Assembly: GCF_011299555.1 (NCBI RefSeq)
Contig: NZ_CP049857.1
Span: 2,356,001-2,420,000, forward strand
From: Dysgonomonas sp. HDW5A
Lineage (GTDB): Bacteria; Bacteroidota; Bacteroidia; Bacteroidales; Dysgonomonadaceae
Length of the DNA stretch: 64,000 bases
Direction of reading: 5' to 3'
In this document: one piece after another, positions 34,822 to 43,951 of the stretch
Layout: each line of letters starts with the position of its first letter
Position numbering within the stretch: position 1 is the stretch's first letter
The notes under the pieces: model-generated
What the model was told of the DNA's origin: nothing
Databases searched by the model: none
The model's input: the letters and a program-made list of their open reading frames with translations, nothing else
Program-made: the position numbers and the translations under genes

Positions 34822-34829
34822 TATCTTTG
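34822..34829 (+). promoter_or_regulatory. Putative -7 element for the ECF sigma gene
   Basis: TATCTTTG, an exact TAnnTTTG match, about 130 bases before the sigma-factor ATG. Confidence 0.35.
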
Positions 34830-34957
34830 TCGGGCATAGTTTGTTTAATTAGTATTTAAATATATCTGCAAAAATTCGAACAACTTCTATTCTTTTATTG
34901 TAATGTGGGTGATAATCTTATCTAATATGGTATTAAACTGGATTAAATAGGTGTATA

Positions 34958-35500
34958 ATGAATAATTTTTCTGATTTAAGTTTAATAAACGAACTACAAT
35001 GTAATAATAAGGATGCTTATGAAATATTGTATATGAGATATTTTCCTGTAATTGCTTCTTATATAAAACAAAATAGAGGTAATGATGAAGATGCACAAGA
35101 TGTTTTTCAGGAAGCAATTATTGTTTTATTTGAGAAGGTAGAGCATCCCGATTTTGTGTTGACGTCGTCATTATCGACTTATCTGTTTGCTATTTCAAAA
35201 AATATTTGGTTGAAGGTTCTGAGAGATCATAAATTTGTTGTGACAGATCAACTTGACGAAACTTTGCATAATGCAGAGTTACTTGTTCATCGAGAAGAAG
35301 ATGTTGACTTATTTGAAAAGGTCGATTCGTGGCTTAATAAAATAACCAAACATTGTCAACAGGTTCTAAGAGCATTGTTCTTTTACAATCAATCCATTGA
35401 GACGTTAATGGGTATTATGGGTTGGAAAAATAGACACACTGCCGATAATCAAAAATATAAATGCATTCAGCAATTAAAGAAAAGCTCAAAAAGAGAATGA
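34958..35500 (+). CDS. ECF-type RNA polymerase sigma factor
   Basis: A 180-residue sigma-70 family protein. Region 2 is at about residues 20-90 (YMRYFPVIASYIKQNRGNDE, DAQDVFQEAIIVLFEK, TYLFAISKNIWLKVLR) and region 4 at about 120-175 (HCQQVLRALFFYNQSIETLM and KNRHTADNQKYKCIQQLKKS). Unlike most Bacteroidetes ECF sigmas it is not followed by a FecR-type anti-sigma gene or a SusC/SusD pair, so its trigger is unknown. Its stop codon overlaps the stem of a terminator. Confidence 0.88.
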   Translation: MNNFSDLSLINELQCNNKDAYEILYMRYFPVIASYIKQNRGNDEDAQDVFQEAIIVLFEKVEHPDFVLTSSLSTYLFAISKNIWLKVLRDHKFVVTDQLDETLHNAELLVHREEDVDLFEKVDSWLNKITKHCQQVLRALFFYNQSIETLMGIMGWKNRHTADNQKYKCIQQLKKSSKRE

Positions 35501-35527
35501 CTTGATCGTTCCCTTTTTGAGCTTTAC
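35481..35527. terminator. Terminator at the end of the ECF sigma gene
   Basis: AAAGCTCAAAAAG-GAA pairs with TTC-CTTTTTGAGCTTT across a 10-base loop, overlapping the last codons of the sigma gene. It lies between converging genes and may serve both. Confidence 0.65.
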
Positions 35528-35529
35528 CT

Positions 35530-35865
35530 TTACTCTTCAGTGTCTTTGAAAAATTTCATTGATAATAATCCATATCCGACTGCTGCACCCGATCGTAATG
35601 CAGCTGCAATCATGATTGTTTCCGAGAGTTCTTCTTGAGTTATTCCTATTTCTTTTGCTTTTAAAGTGTGAACTTCTATGCAATATGGGCATTGTGTCGT
35701 TAAAGCTATTCCGATGGATATTAGTTCTTTGTATTTAGTCGGAATACTAGTTTGGACGTCATGCACTTCTTTATCGAAGCTTAGCCACGCCTTGCTTTGT
35801 TGGGGAGCACTTTCAATAATTTCTTTAGCAAACTGTTTGTCTGTGGATTCAGTGTAATGTTTCAT
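35530..35865 (-). CDS. Carboxymuconolactone decarboxylase / AhpD-like protein
   Basis: A 111-residue all-helical protein of the CMD/AhpD family. The redox motif CPYCIEVHTLKAKEIG gives the CxxC and His of alkylhydroperoxidase-like members, and SETIMIAAALRSGAAVGYG is the conserved following helix. It likely acts in peroxide or disulfide chemistry in the cytoplasm; no peroxiredoxin partner is nearby. Length is typical for the single-domain type. Confidence 0.9.
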   Translation of the reverse strand: MKHYTESTDKQFAKEIIESAPQQSKAWLSFDKEVHDVQTSIPTKYKELISIGIALTTQCPYCIEVHTLKAKEIGITQEELSETIMIAAALRSGAAVGYGLLSMKFFKDTEE

Positions 35866-36044
35866 ACAAATTTTTCATTTATGGGTTTCAGTTATTAATA
35901 CCTCAAATCTCATTATATCACCCTCATTATATTTTTCTTATTATATAATCTATGTAACAATAATGAGACACCTTTATATTTTTTGATAGAGGAGTAATAA
36001 ACAATAGGTAATTTTTATTGTTTCATATTGAAACAACCTATTTT

Positions 36045-38747
36045 ATGAGGAAAGATTATATTCATACTAAAAGAGAATGGTATTCTGCCGAAAGTGCTGA
36101 TGTTATAGACTCCTTGGAATCGGATATTGCTGCCGGATTATCAGACAGTGAGGCTACCCAACGACTACAACAATTTGGCGAAAATGTACTTCCCGATAAG
36201 AAAAGAGAAAGCAAATTAATTCGTTTTCTGAAGCATTTTAATGATATATTGATATATGTGCTTTTTGTCGCAGCAATAGTTACTGCCGTATTGGGGCACT
36301 ATGTTGATACTGCAGTTATTTTGCTGGTTGCTATTGTGAATGCATCAATCGGATATTTTCAGGAGAATAAAGCCGAGAAAGCATTAGAGGATATCAAAAA
36401 GATGCTATCTCTTAAAGCACAGGTAATAAGAAACGGAGTAAGAACCGAAATTGATGCTTCTCATTTGACAGTGGGTGACATCGTTTTGTTAAGTCCCGGA
36501 GATAAAGTTCCTGCCGATTTGCGTTTGTTGAGAGCCGATAATTTAAAAATAGAAGAATCTCCTTTGACGGGAGAATCTGTTCCTTCGGAGAAGAAAGTTG
36601 GAGCTTTACCTCTTGATACCATGTTGGGAGATAGAATCAATATGGCCTTTTCGAGTACTACCGTTAGTGCAGGTACAGGCGTAGGCGTTGTAATAGCCAT
36701 AGGAAAAGATACTGAAATAGGTAAAATCAATGAGATGATGTCCGAGGTTGAGGAGATTACAACTCCTTTGCTTAAACAAACAGCTAAGTTTGGAAAATCG
36801 GTATCTATAATAATTGTCGGCATTGCATTTGTAATTTATTTGTTCGGGTATTTCTTCCGCCATTACGATTCAGGCGAATTGCTTATGTCGGTTATCGGGC
36901 TTGCAGTAGCAGCTATTCCCGAAGGTTTGCCTGCCATACTTTCGATTATTTTGGCAATCGGAGTTCAGAATATGGCTCGACGAAATGCAATTGTCCGTAC
37001 ACTCCCGTCGGTAGAAACATTAGGAGCAGTATCTGTTATTTGTTCAGATAAAACAGGTACACTTACTAAAAATGAAATGACTGTAAAAACTGTTGATATA
37101 CGCGATGGTCAATTTACCGTTACAGGTACCGGTTATGCTCCAACAGGAGATGTATTGAGTAATGGTAAAAAGGTTGATTTTAATTCCGAGCCTATATTGG
37201 AAGAACTGATCAACTGTTTCAATATTTGCAATGAGGCATCTTTAGGAAAAGACGAACACGATCATTGGTTTGTAAAAGGAGATCCTACTGAAGGAGCTTT
37301 AATAACTCTATACCAAAAAGCAGATGTTGATCATAGTCCCGTTGAACGAAAGTCAACTATTCCTTTCGATTCGGAATATAAATATATGGCTACCCTTATT
37401 GAGAATGCTGATCACAATATTATCTATATTAAAGGTGCTCCCGACAGGCTACTGGATATGGCTGAAAAAGAAAAGTCTAAAGCCGGAGAGCAAAATTTTG
37501 ATCGCCGTTATTGGGAGAGTAAGATTACGGAGCTAGCTCAAAAAGGTCAGCGTATTATCGGTGCAGCCTACAAAATAGTAGATAAGAGTGTAACTGATAT
37601 CGAACACGAAGATATTCACGATGGTATTGTTTTTCTTGGTCTTGCCGGAATTATAGACCCTCCACGTGAAGAAGCAGTAGAAGCTATCCGATTGTGTGCC
37701 GAAGCAGGAATTACCGTCAAAATGATTACAGGTGACCATGTTGATACAGCAAAAACTATCGGAAAAGAGATGGGTATTGGCGATGGTACTAAAGCTTTAC
37801 AAGGAAAAGACCTTGAAAAAATGAGCGATGCCGAACTTGAAGTTGCCGCTCAGGAATACGATATTTTTGCCCGTACAAGTCCCGAACATAAATTGAAATT
37901 GGTAAAAGCTTTACAGGCCAGAGGTACTATTTGTGCTATGACGGGTGATGGGGTGAATGATGCACCTGCCCTGAAAAAAGCTGATGTTGGTATTGCCATG
38001 GGGATCAAAGGTACGGAGGTGACCAAGGATGCTTCGGAAATGGTGTTGGCAGACGATAATTTCAGTACGATAGTGGCTGCAGTTGAGGAAGGACGAAGGG
38101 TATATGATAATTTGAAAAAAACTATCTTATTTATCTTGCCGACTAATGGAGCGGAAAGCTTTCTTATTATTGCAAGTATTTTATTTGGCACAATGATGCC
38201 TTTGACACCCGTTCAGATACTGTGGGTTAATATGGTAACATCGGTAACCGTTTCATTGGCACTAGCCTTTGAGAGAATTGAGCCGGGAGCAATGAAGCGT
38301 CCTCCACGTTCGCCTCAAACGCCCTTGTTAAGCGGATATTTTATTTGGCGAATATTGTTTGTATCGGTTCTTATTGGTGGTGGAACTCTTTGGATGACTA
38401 TAAACTTGTTAGCTCACGGTGTTGCTGAGGAAATTGTAAGGACAATCACTTTGCAGACTATCGTAATTGCTCAGATGTTCCACTTATTCAATAGCCGAAG
38501 CATTAGAGGTTTTGCATTTAATAAAGATTTCTTTACGAACAAAGCCGTATTTGTAGTATCAGCTTTATTGATAATTCTTCAGTTAAGTATTACTTATCTG
38601 CCATTTATGAATGATGTGTTTGGCACTAATCCTTTGACTTTGGAGGATTGGATATATCCGTTTACTCTTGGCTTTGCAGTATTTGTTATTGTAGAAATTG
38701 AAAAAGCTGTAATGAGACAGATTGATAAAAGAAGGATCTTAAAATAA
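36045..38747 (+). CDS. Cation-transporting P-type ATPase (P2 type)
   Basis: A 900-residue inner-membrane ion pump. It has an N-terminal cation-ATPase domain, actuator motif TGES at 175-178, TM4 PEGLP at 292-296, phosphorylation motif DKTGTLT with D335, hinge GDGVND at 634-639 and a C-terminal bundle of six helices. This is the SERCA/PMR1-like P2A layout. TM5 keeps NGAES, but TM6 reads NMVTSV with Ser at position 733, where calcium pumps have Asp (NLVTD). The transported ion is therefore uncertain: calcium, sodium or another. The TTG at 36018 is an alternative start, but the ATG at 36045 is preferred. Confidence 0.92.
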   Translation: MRKDYIHTKREWYSAESADVIDSLESDIAAGLSDSEATQRLQQFGENVLPDKKRESKLIRFLKHFNDILIYVLFVAAIVTAVLGHYVDTAVILLVAIVNASIGYFQENKAEKALEDIKKMLSLKAQVIRNGVRTEIDASHLTVGDIVLLSPGDKVPADLRLLRADNLKIEESPLTGESVPSEKKVGALPLDTMLGDRINMAFSSTTVSAGTGVGVVIAIGKDTEIGKINEMMSEVEEITTPLLKQTAKFGKSVSIIIVGIAFVIYLFGYFFRHYDSGELLMSVIGLAVAAIPEGLPAILSIILAIGVQNMARRNAIVRTLPSVETLGAVSVICSDKTGTLTKNEMTVKTVDIRDGQFTVTGTGYAPTGDVLSNGKKVDFNSEPILEELINCFNICNEASLGKDEHDHWFVKGDPTEGALITLYQKADVDHSPVERKSTIPFDSEYKYMATLIENADHNIIYIKGAPDRLLDMAEKEKSKAGEQNFDRRYWESKITELAQKGQRIIGAAYKIVDKSVTDIEHEDIHDGIVFLGLAGIIDPPREEAVEAIRLCAEAGITVKMITGDHVDTAKTIGKEMGIGDGTKALQGKDLEKMSDAELEVAAQEYDIFARTSPEHKLKLVKALQARGTICAMTGDGVNDAPALKKADVGIAMGIKGTEVTKDASEMVLADDNFSTIVAAVEEGRRVYDNLKKTILFILPTNGAESFLIIASILFGTMMPLTPVQILWVNMVTSVTVSLALAFERIEPGAMKRPPRSPQTPLLSGYFIWRILFVSVLIGGGTLWMTINLLAHGVAEEIVRTITLQTIVIAQMFHLFNSRSIRGFAFNKDFFTNKAVFVVSALLIILQLSITYLPFMNDVFGTNPLTLEDWIYPFTLGFAVFVIVEIEKAVMRQIDKRRILK

Positions 38748-38770
38748 GATTATATATCTTCAAGAAATGA

Positions 38771-38806
38771 AAAAGACCGATATAAATAATATATCGGTCT
38801 TTTTTA
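38771..38806. terminator. Bidirectional terminator
   Basis: AAAAGACCGATATA pairs with TATATCGGTCTTTT around AATAA, with A and T runs on both sides. It separates the converging P-type ATPase and sialate O-acetylesterase genes. Confidence 0.88.
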
Positions 38807-38823
38807 TTTCGAATAATTTGATT

Positions 38824-40749
38824 TTACTTATCAGTTCTGAATGGTGCAGCGGGTAATCCTTCGCTATTGAACAGATTCACGTCCGGATTATTTGACCATG
38901 AATATCTTACAGCAGCCGGATTAGTTATTTTATCACTTGCCACTATTACTTTATCGCCATCTAAATAAGCTTTAGCCCATACAAATTTATTATCAGCTCC
39001 CGCAATTGCAAAACCTTCGATGTATCCATATTTGCTTTTTACAGATAATCCTTTCCCTATGTTATCAAAATAGATGATTGCTTTATCTCCTGATATTTCC
39101 ATTTTTTTGAATGTCGGTCCCGAATAAACGATGTCACTCTTTCCATAATCTTTATTCAGAGCAATTAGTGCTAAGCGCAAGCCTACATCCTGTTTGTTGC
39201 GAGGATGGATATCAGCTCCATCACCTATATCTGTAATTACTGCCTGACCTGTATTGGGTAACGAAAGAGTCATGGCTTGAGCTTCACGTAATTCAGCCCA
39301 TTTGCTATCCTCCGGTTGAGTATCTTTTGCCATATAATTAGCCAGTTGTACCCAATAGAAAGGAAATTGATATCCCCATTTACCTCTCCAGTCGTTGATA
39401 AGGGTAGGGAAGAGGGTACGATAATTGTAAGCGGTATTGGCATTATTTTCGCCCTGATACCATATCGCTCCTTTTATAGATAAGGGAGTTATAGGGTTTA
39501 TCATTGCGTTGTAAAGTAAGGATGGATAAGCATTGGGGGAGAAATCAATATAACCGAACTTTTTGTTGGTAACCGATGGTTTGTATTCCCATTGTCCCGC
39601 CAAAGGATATCTAATGCTGTTTACTTCTATATATAAATCTTCAGGCAAACCGAAGAGTCCACCACCTCCACTATGATCTACCACTTTTACGGTTAAAGTA
39701 TTTATACCATTTTCCAACACGCCTTTTTCGATATCATATATACGAGGAATGCCATATCCCACTGTTTCTCCTATTTTAGTGCCATTAATCCATGAAACAT
39801 CGTCATCATCCACAGGACCCAGATGTATTGTCGCAGCTTTGCCAATAGCAGTTTCGGGTAAAGTGAAGTTGTATCTGAACCACACAATACCGTCTATCGA
39901 AGCAAGCTCTGTTTGTCCCCATTCTTGTGGTATCTGCATTTTTTCCCAATTTGTAGTTGCATATGAAGGTTTAAACCATTCTTCCTTTATACCCGGATCG
40001 TTTGCTAAGGCTGTTAAATAGTCTTTCTTTTTACTTTCGTTCTCCTGTGCAAATTTAGCGAGGTCTATGCCTTTCATGTCAGTGTATCGCTCTTTGAAAT
40101 TATCGGGTAACTTGTTGAATGAATCCGAGCTTATCCATGTTTCTATATCAGTTCCTCCCCACGATGAATTGATTATACCGATAGGAATATTAAGTTCTCT
40201 GTTCAATTTACGGGCAAAGAAATAAGCTGTAGCCGAAAAATTAGAAACCGTTTCGGGCGAACAAACCTGCCATTTGCCTTCAAAATCAGAATTAGGTGTC
40301 ATGCTCATGGCTTTTTCTACATTAAAGGCTCTGATTAAAGGATAATCGGCGTCTTTTATTTCTTTTTCGTAGTTGTATACTTGTCCCCAACCATTTACAG
40401 GCATTTCCATATTAGATTGCCCACTGCATAACCAAATATCTCCAATTAGAATATTGTTTAGGGTTATCGTATTGTTAGCCCCTTGTATTTTCATTTGGTA
40501 AGGCCCTCCGTAAGGGATCGGATCGAGATTTACATACCAATAACCCGATTTATCGGTTTTAGCATTTTTAATTTGTCCTAGCATTTCTATTTTGACTTTT
40601 TCATTTTTATCAGCCCATCCCCATATTTTTAGAACTTTGTCTCTTTGGAGGATCATATTATCCGAAAATATATGAGGCAATCTAACTTCAGCCTGTAGTA
40701 CTGATGTGAAAAGAACCGTAAGGAGTAACAGATAAGCGTACTTTTTCAT
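38824..40749 (-). CDS. Sialate O-acetylesterase (SASA family)
   Basis: A 641-residue exported esterase that removes O-acetyl groups from sialic acids on host glycans, allowing sialidase to act. It has a signal peptide (MKKYAYLLLLTVLFTSVLQA), an SGNH-type catalytic core split by a jelly-roll insertion (about residues 265-390, FRYNFTLPETAIGKAATIHL), and a C-terminal domain. The nucleophile block is WLCSGQSNMEMPVNGW (about 107-122), the second block SWGGTDIETW and the third IWYQGENNANTAYNYRTLFP; the catalytic His is in DIHPRNKQDVG. No sialidase or transport genes flank it here. Confidence 0.93.
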   Translation of the reverse strand: MKKYAYLLLLTVLFTSVLQAEVRLPHIFSDNMILQRDKVLKIWGWADKNEKVKIEMLGQIKNAKTDKSGYWYVNLDPIPYGGPYQMKIQGANNTITLNNILIGDIWLCSGQSNMEMPVNGWGQVYNYEKEIKDADYPLIRAFNVEKAMSMTPNSDFEGKWQVCSPETVSNFSATAYFFARKLNRELNIPIGIINSSWGGTDIETWISSDSFNKLPDNFKERYTDMKGIDLAKFAQENESKKKDYLTALANDPGIKEEWFKPSYATTNWEKMQIPQEWGQTELASIDGIVWFRYNFTLPETAIGKAATIHLGPVDDDDVSWINGTKIGETVGYGIPRIYDIEKGVLENGINTLTVKVVDHSGGGGLFGLPEDLYIEVNSIRYPLAGQWEYKPSVTNKKFGYIDFSPNAYPSLLYNAMINPITPLSIKGAIWYQGENNANTAYNYRTLFPTLINDWRGKWGYQFPFYWVQLANYMAKDTQPEDSKWAELREAQAMTLSLPNTGQAVITDIGDGADIHPRNKQDVGLRLALIALNKDYGKSDIVYSGPTFKKMEISGDKAIIYFDNIGKGLSVKSKYGYIEGFAIAGADNKFVWAKAYLDGDKVIVASDKITNPAAVRYSWSNNPDVNLFNSEGLPAAPFRTDK

Positions 40750-40790
40750 CGATAATAGTTTAAGTATTATGTTTAATTATTAGATACTTA

Positions 40791-40798
40791 CAAATATA
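40791..40798 (-). promoter_or_regulatory. Putative -7 element for the sialate O-acetylesterase gene
   Basis: The minus strand reads TATATTTG, 42 bases before the start codon at 40749. No -33 element is evident. Confidence 0.35.
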
Positions 40799-40799
40799 A

Positions 40800-41292
40800 T
40801 ATATCGTACTGAGATTTTGTGTCGATTAAATATTAATAGTTTGGTTTGTCCATATGATAAATTGGAGTGTGAATTTAAGATATTTTCCGCCGTTTTTTAT
40901 TTTTTATTGATTATTTTGAGTTTTTCTTGATTACTATATATTTGATAAATAGAATTGTATCTTTCCATGATTGCGAATTAACGTTTTGGTGTCGTCTAAA
41001 AGTATAATAATATTCAATCTCAATTGTATCTTTGCTGCTCACTTTATATAATGAAAAGTATTTATGTATTGCACTAAACATATCTTTTCATTTTAGGAAA
41101 ATCAATCAAGAAAAGCTCATAAAGAAGTAATTAAAAACTATTTAACTCTCCCGGTCTAAATGGGTTTAACATTAGCTTTGTTATAATTGAAGTGGAATAA
41201 CCGACAGTATAACTTCTATGAAGTATTCTTTTATTTGGTATTGGGCGAAATGTCTCCTGTTCAAGCAGAAATAATAACTTATATATAGTAAT
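40800..41292. other. Gene-free AT-rich region before the recombinase
   Basis: No coding sequence is visible. Two similar ATTGTATCTTT stretches (40954 and 41023) occur; the second, TATCTTTG at 41027-41034, is an exact -7 match and may drive the recombinase gene with a long leader. No inverted repeat matching those at 45390/46721 was found here. Confidence 0.35.
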
Positions 41293-42552
41293 ATGTCCTC
41301 ATTTACTCTCAATTACAGAGCGTCTACAAAAGGTACGCATTGTGAAGGAAGTTTATATGTTCGTGTAATTCATGAACGGAAATCAGCTACTGTAACAATG
41401 CCATATCGCCTTTATCCTCAAGAATGGGATCCTTTGAATCGATGTATCAATTTTGACAGGGCTGATTCATTTAGGTTAAAGTATCTTCATGAAATCGATA
41501 ATAAAATACAGTCTGATAAAGAATTTTTGGTCCAGACAATTAACCGCCTGCATGATCAAGGTTCTTATACGTTAGAGGATATTTTAGCAGGTTATAGGTT
41601 GAAAAACACAGTCAATCTGCTGAGCTTGTATATGGAGCAACAAGCCGATAAGTTACACTCTGGAGGACAAGAGCGTACGGCGAAAGCGTATCGTTCTGCT
41701 GTTAAGTCGTTGATAAAGTATAACGGAGGAAAAGATTTATCGTTAGGAGATATTAATGCCCGCTTGATTAAAAATTATGAGTCCTTTTTGAAGGAGGATG
41801 GTAAAAGTCTTAATACAATTTCATTCTATATGCGTAATCTGCGTGCTATTTATTATCGTGCCGTACGTGATAGATGCATTGAGTTATGTGTGGAAGATCC
41901 TTTTCGTCAAGTATATACAGGGGTTCAGATTACTCGTAAACGAGCATTAAATAAACAAGAGATAAACTCTCTAAACAATCTGATCTTTATTGAAAATAAA
42001 AATATTCTGGGAGATAGAACCTCGAACTCGGGACTTCGTTTTGCGCTAGATATTTTTTTATTTTGTTTCTATGCGAGAGGTATGCCTTTTGTAGATTTGG
42101 CCTATTTAAGAAAAGAAAATATAGAGAAAGGTGTTCTTGCCTATTTTCGAAAAAAAACAGGGCAATTGATTGAAGTTAAGGTTACTCCTCCTATGCAGAA
42201 GATTATAGATCGTTATTCTTCGCAAATTGAAGAGACTCCTTATGTATTTCCTATAATAAAGGATAATTCAAAATCTACGCGGATACAATATGAAAGCGCA
42301 CTTCGTCTGCAAAATTTACGTTTAAAAAAATTAGCTCTACTTGCTAAAGTAAATAAGAAACTGACAACACATGTTACCCGACATTCATGGGCTACTATTG
42401 CAAAAAGTGAAAATCTACCCTTATGGGTTATCAGTGAAGGGTTAGGGCATGCAAATGAAAAGACAACTTATACTTATCTGGCATCTTTTGAACGCTCTGT
42501 TCTTGATCGTGCAAATGCTCGGATAATGGCTTCGATAGGCAATTCAAGATAA
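41293..42552 (+). CDS. Site-specific tyrosine recombinase
   Basis: A 419-residue tyrosine recombinase. The N-terminal arm-binding part (FTLNYRASTKGTHCEGSLYV, LYPQEWDP) and core-binding SAM-like domain (about 105-205) precede the catalytic domain. Visible active-site residues are R262 (ARGM), H360 and R363 (HVTRH), H386 (GLGHANEK) and Y395 (TYTYLASF), so it should be active. No excision, mobilisation, tRNA or att-like sequence is near, and it stands directly before fimbrial regulators and the 45390/46721 inverted repeat. I infer a locus-dedicated DNA invertase, as for the Tsr enzymes of Bacteroides, rather than an integrase of an intact element. Confidence 0.9.
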   Translation: MSSFTLNYRASTKGTHCEGSLYVRVIHERKSATVTMPYRLYPQEWDPLNRCINFDRADSFRLKYLHEIDNKIQSDKEFLVQTINRLHDQGSYTLEDILAGYRLKNTVNLLSLYMEQQADKLHSGGQERTAKAYRSAVKSLIKYNGGKDLSLGDINARLIKNYESFLKEDGKSLNTISFYMRNLRAIYYRAVRDRCIELCVEDPFRQVYTGVQITRKRALNKQEINSLNNLIFIENKNILGDRTSNSGLRFALDIFLFCFYARGMPFVDLAYLRKENIEKGVLAYFRKKTGQLIEVKVTPPMQKIIDRYSSQIEETPYVFPIIKDNSKSTRIQYESALRLQNLRLKKLALLAKVNKKLTTHVTRHSWATIAKSENLPLWVISEGLGHANEKTTYTYLASFERSVLDRANARIMASIGNSR

Positions 42553-42637
42553 AGTTGACCGGGTTTTTTGTAAGAGGATTAATCTAATAATTATGTGAAA
42601 CCTAAATAGGATTGTAAAGCAGACTTAACACTAGGTA

Positions 42638-43600
42638 ATGAATCGAAAATTGAATGAAAATCTGGTAAGTGCCATTAAAATTGCACTTCCTGAAAAAACG
42701 AATGTGGCTTTGTACCTGATGGATTTATTATCCTTGGGAAAAGAAGCTGTATATCGTCGTTTGAGAGGTACTGTATCTTTTAATATAGAAGAGTCGGCAC
42801 TTATCTCAAAAGATCTTAATATATCTCTGGATCAGATTGTTGGTATGAGAAGCGCCGAGAAAGCAATCTTCAATCTTAATCTTATTCAGACTCCCAATAT
42901 GATGGATGACTATTGTGCATCTATGAGGACTTATATACAGGCATTACGAAAGATTAAACCCTATGCCGATTCTAAATGGCAATCAGCCTGTAGTTCTATC
43001 CCTTGTCCGTTTTATATTCAATATGCTTTGATATCTAAGTTCTGTTTGTATAAATGGGCATATCAGATGAGAGGTTTTGATAGTACATTAAAGTTCGCTC
43101 AATTTGTTATCCCTCAGAATGTATTGGATACTCACGAAGAGTTTTTGAATGAAAATCGCTTTATCCGTAATGGTTCTTGTATTTTATCCAGAAATATGTT
43201 TACTTCTTTAGCTAAGGATATAGCTCTCTTTTCGAGATTAAATGTTCTCACTAAAATTGAAACTCAGCAAATAAAAGAAGAGCTTATTGATATGATCTGT
43301 AATTTAGAGTCAATTACGGCTGCTGGTACTTTGAACGTCAATAGTAATATATCTTTTTATTTATCTAATATTGATTTTGAATCATCTTATACCTACTTGG
43401 AGTGTAGTGATTTCGAATTGTCTATTTTTAGGGTTTTCTCTTTTGGTTCAATTAATTCGCTAAAACCAGAAGTCTGTAAAGTGCATAAGGAATGGATAAA
43501 TTCACTCAAAAGATCTTCTACACTGATCTCTAGAAGTGGAGATGTACATCGGGCTGAGTATTTTAACGAACAAAGAGAGTTGTTAAATACAATTTTATGA
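42638..43600 (+). CDS. HTH-type regulator-like protein, paralogue A
   Basis: A 320-residue cytoplasmic protein without signal peptide. The first 70 residues (LPEKTNVALYLMDLLSLGKE, AVYRRLRGTVSFNIEESALI, LNISLDQIVG) form a Cro/C1- or BetR-like helix-turn-helix domain. The remaining 250 residues are helical, with no family I can name. They end in the well-conserved block SSTLISRSGDVHRAEYFNEQ. It lies 85 bases after the recombinase and is followed by a paralogue of identical length, so the two arose by tandem duplication. A role in control of the fimbrial genes downstream is inferred from position. Confidence 0.65.
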   Translation: MNRKLNENLVSAIKIALPEKTNVALYLMDLLSLGKEAVYRRLRGTVSFNIEESALISKDLNISLDQIVGMRSAEKAIFNLNLIQTPNMMDDYCASMRTYIQALRKIKPYADSKWQSACSSIPCPFYIQYALISKFCLYKWAYQMRGFDSTLKFAQFVIPQNVLDTHEEFLNENRFIRNGSCILSRNMFTSLAKDIALFSRLNVLTKIETQQIKEELIDMICNLESITAAGTLNVNSNISFYLSNIDFESSYTYLECSDFELSIFRVFSFGSINSLKPEVCKVHKEWINSLKRSSTLISRSGDVHRAEYFNEQRELLNTIL

Positions 43601-43707
43601 TTCGTATGATGATGCATTGGCTTTGCTTTTACGAAATTCGTCTTCGAAATGACCTATGATGTTTTTTTAAATGTAATGTATAAGGGAATAATGTTTCTCT
43701 TGGATAA

Positions 43708-43728
43708 TATTATTCCTCTTTTCGAGAC
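43708..43728 (+). repeat. 21-bp direct repeat, copy 1
   Basis: A 21-bp sequence (TATTATTCCTC plus TTTTCGAGAC) after paralogue A is exactly repeated at 45085-45105 after paralogue B. It marks the downstream edge of the tandem duplication or a shared regulatory site. Confidence 0.6.
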
Positions 43729-43811
43729 ATTTTTTTTGAGGAATGTTGAAAATAGAACATTCAATTCTTAAAATTCCACAAAACGGGAGATTTCCATTAG
43801 TTAACTTCGTA

Positions 43812-43819
43812 TATCTTTG
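43812..43819 (+). promoter_or_regulatory. Putative -7 element for paralogue B
   Basis: TATCTTTG, an exact TAnnTTTG match, lies 132 bases before the ATG at 43952 in the 351-base gap between the paralogues. The -33 region is not recognisable. Confidence 0.35.
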
Positions 43820-43951
43820 TGGCTGTAGAATAAAAGGGGAAATAAAAGAAGAAAAATTGACTTTAAATGTGTTTTGAAGCTGGTTGGTGTATCAACAGCT
43901 TTCAAAATGCATATATATAAAGTTGCACCCTCTCTTCCTATATCTGAAAAC

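Noticed and set aside
34958-35865. ECF sigma and AhpD-like protein as a sigma/anti-sigma pair
   Set aside because: The second gene is on the opposite strand, has no membrane segment and shows a clear CxxC CMD fold, not an anti-sigma domain.
41293-42552. Integrase of a conjugative element or prophage
   Set aside because: No transfer, phage or att sequence occurs in the following 20 kb, and neighbours are regulatory and fimbrial genes.
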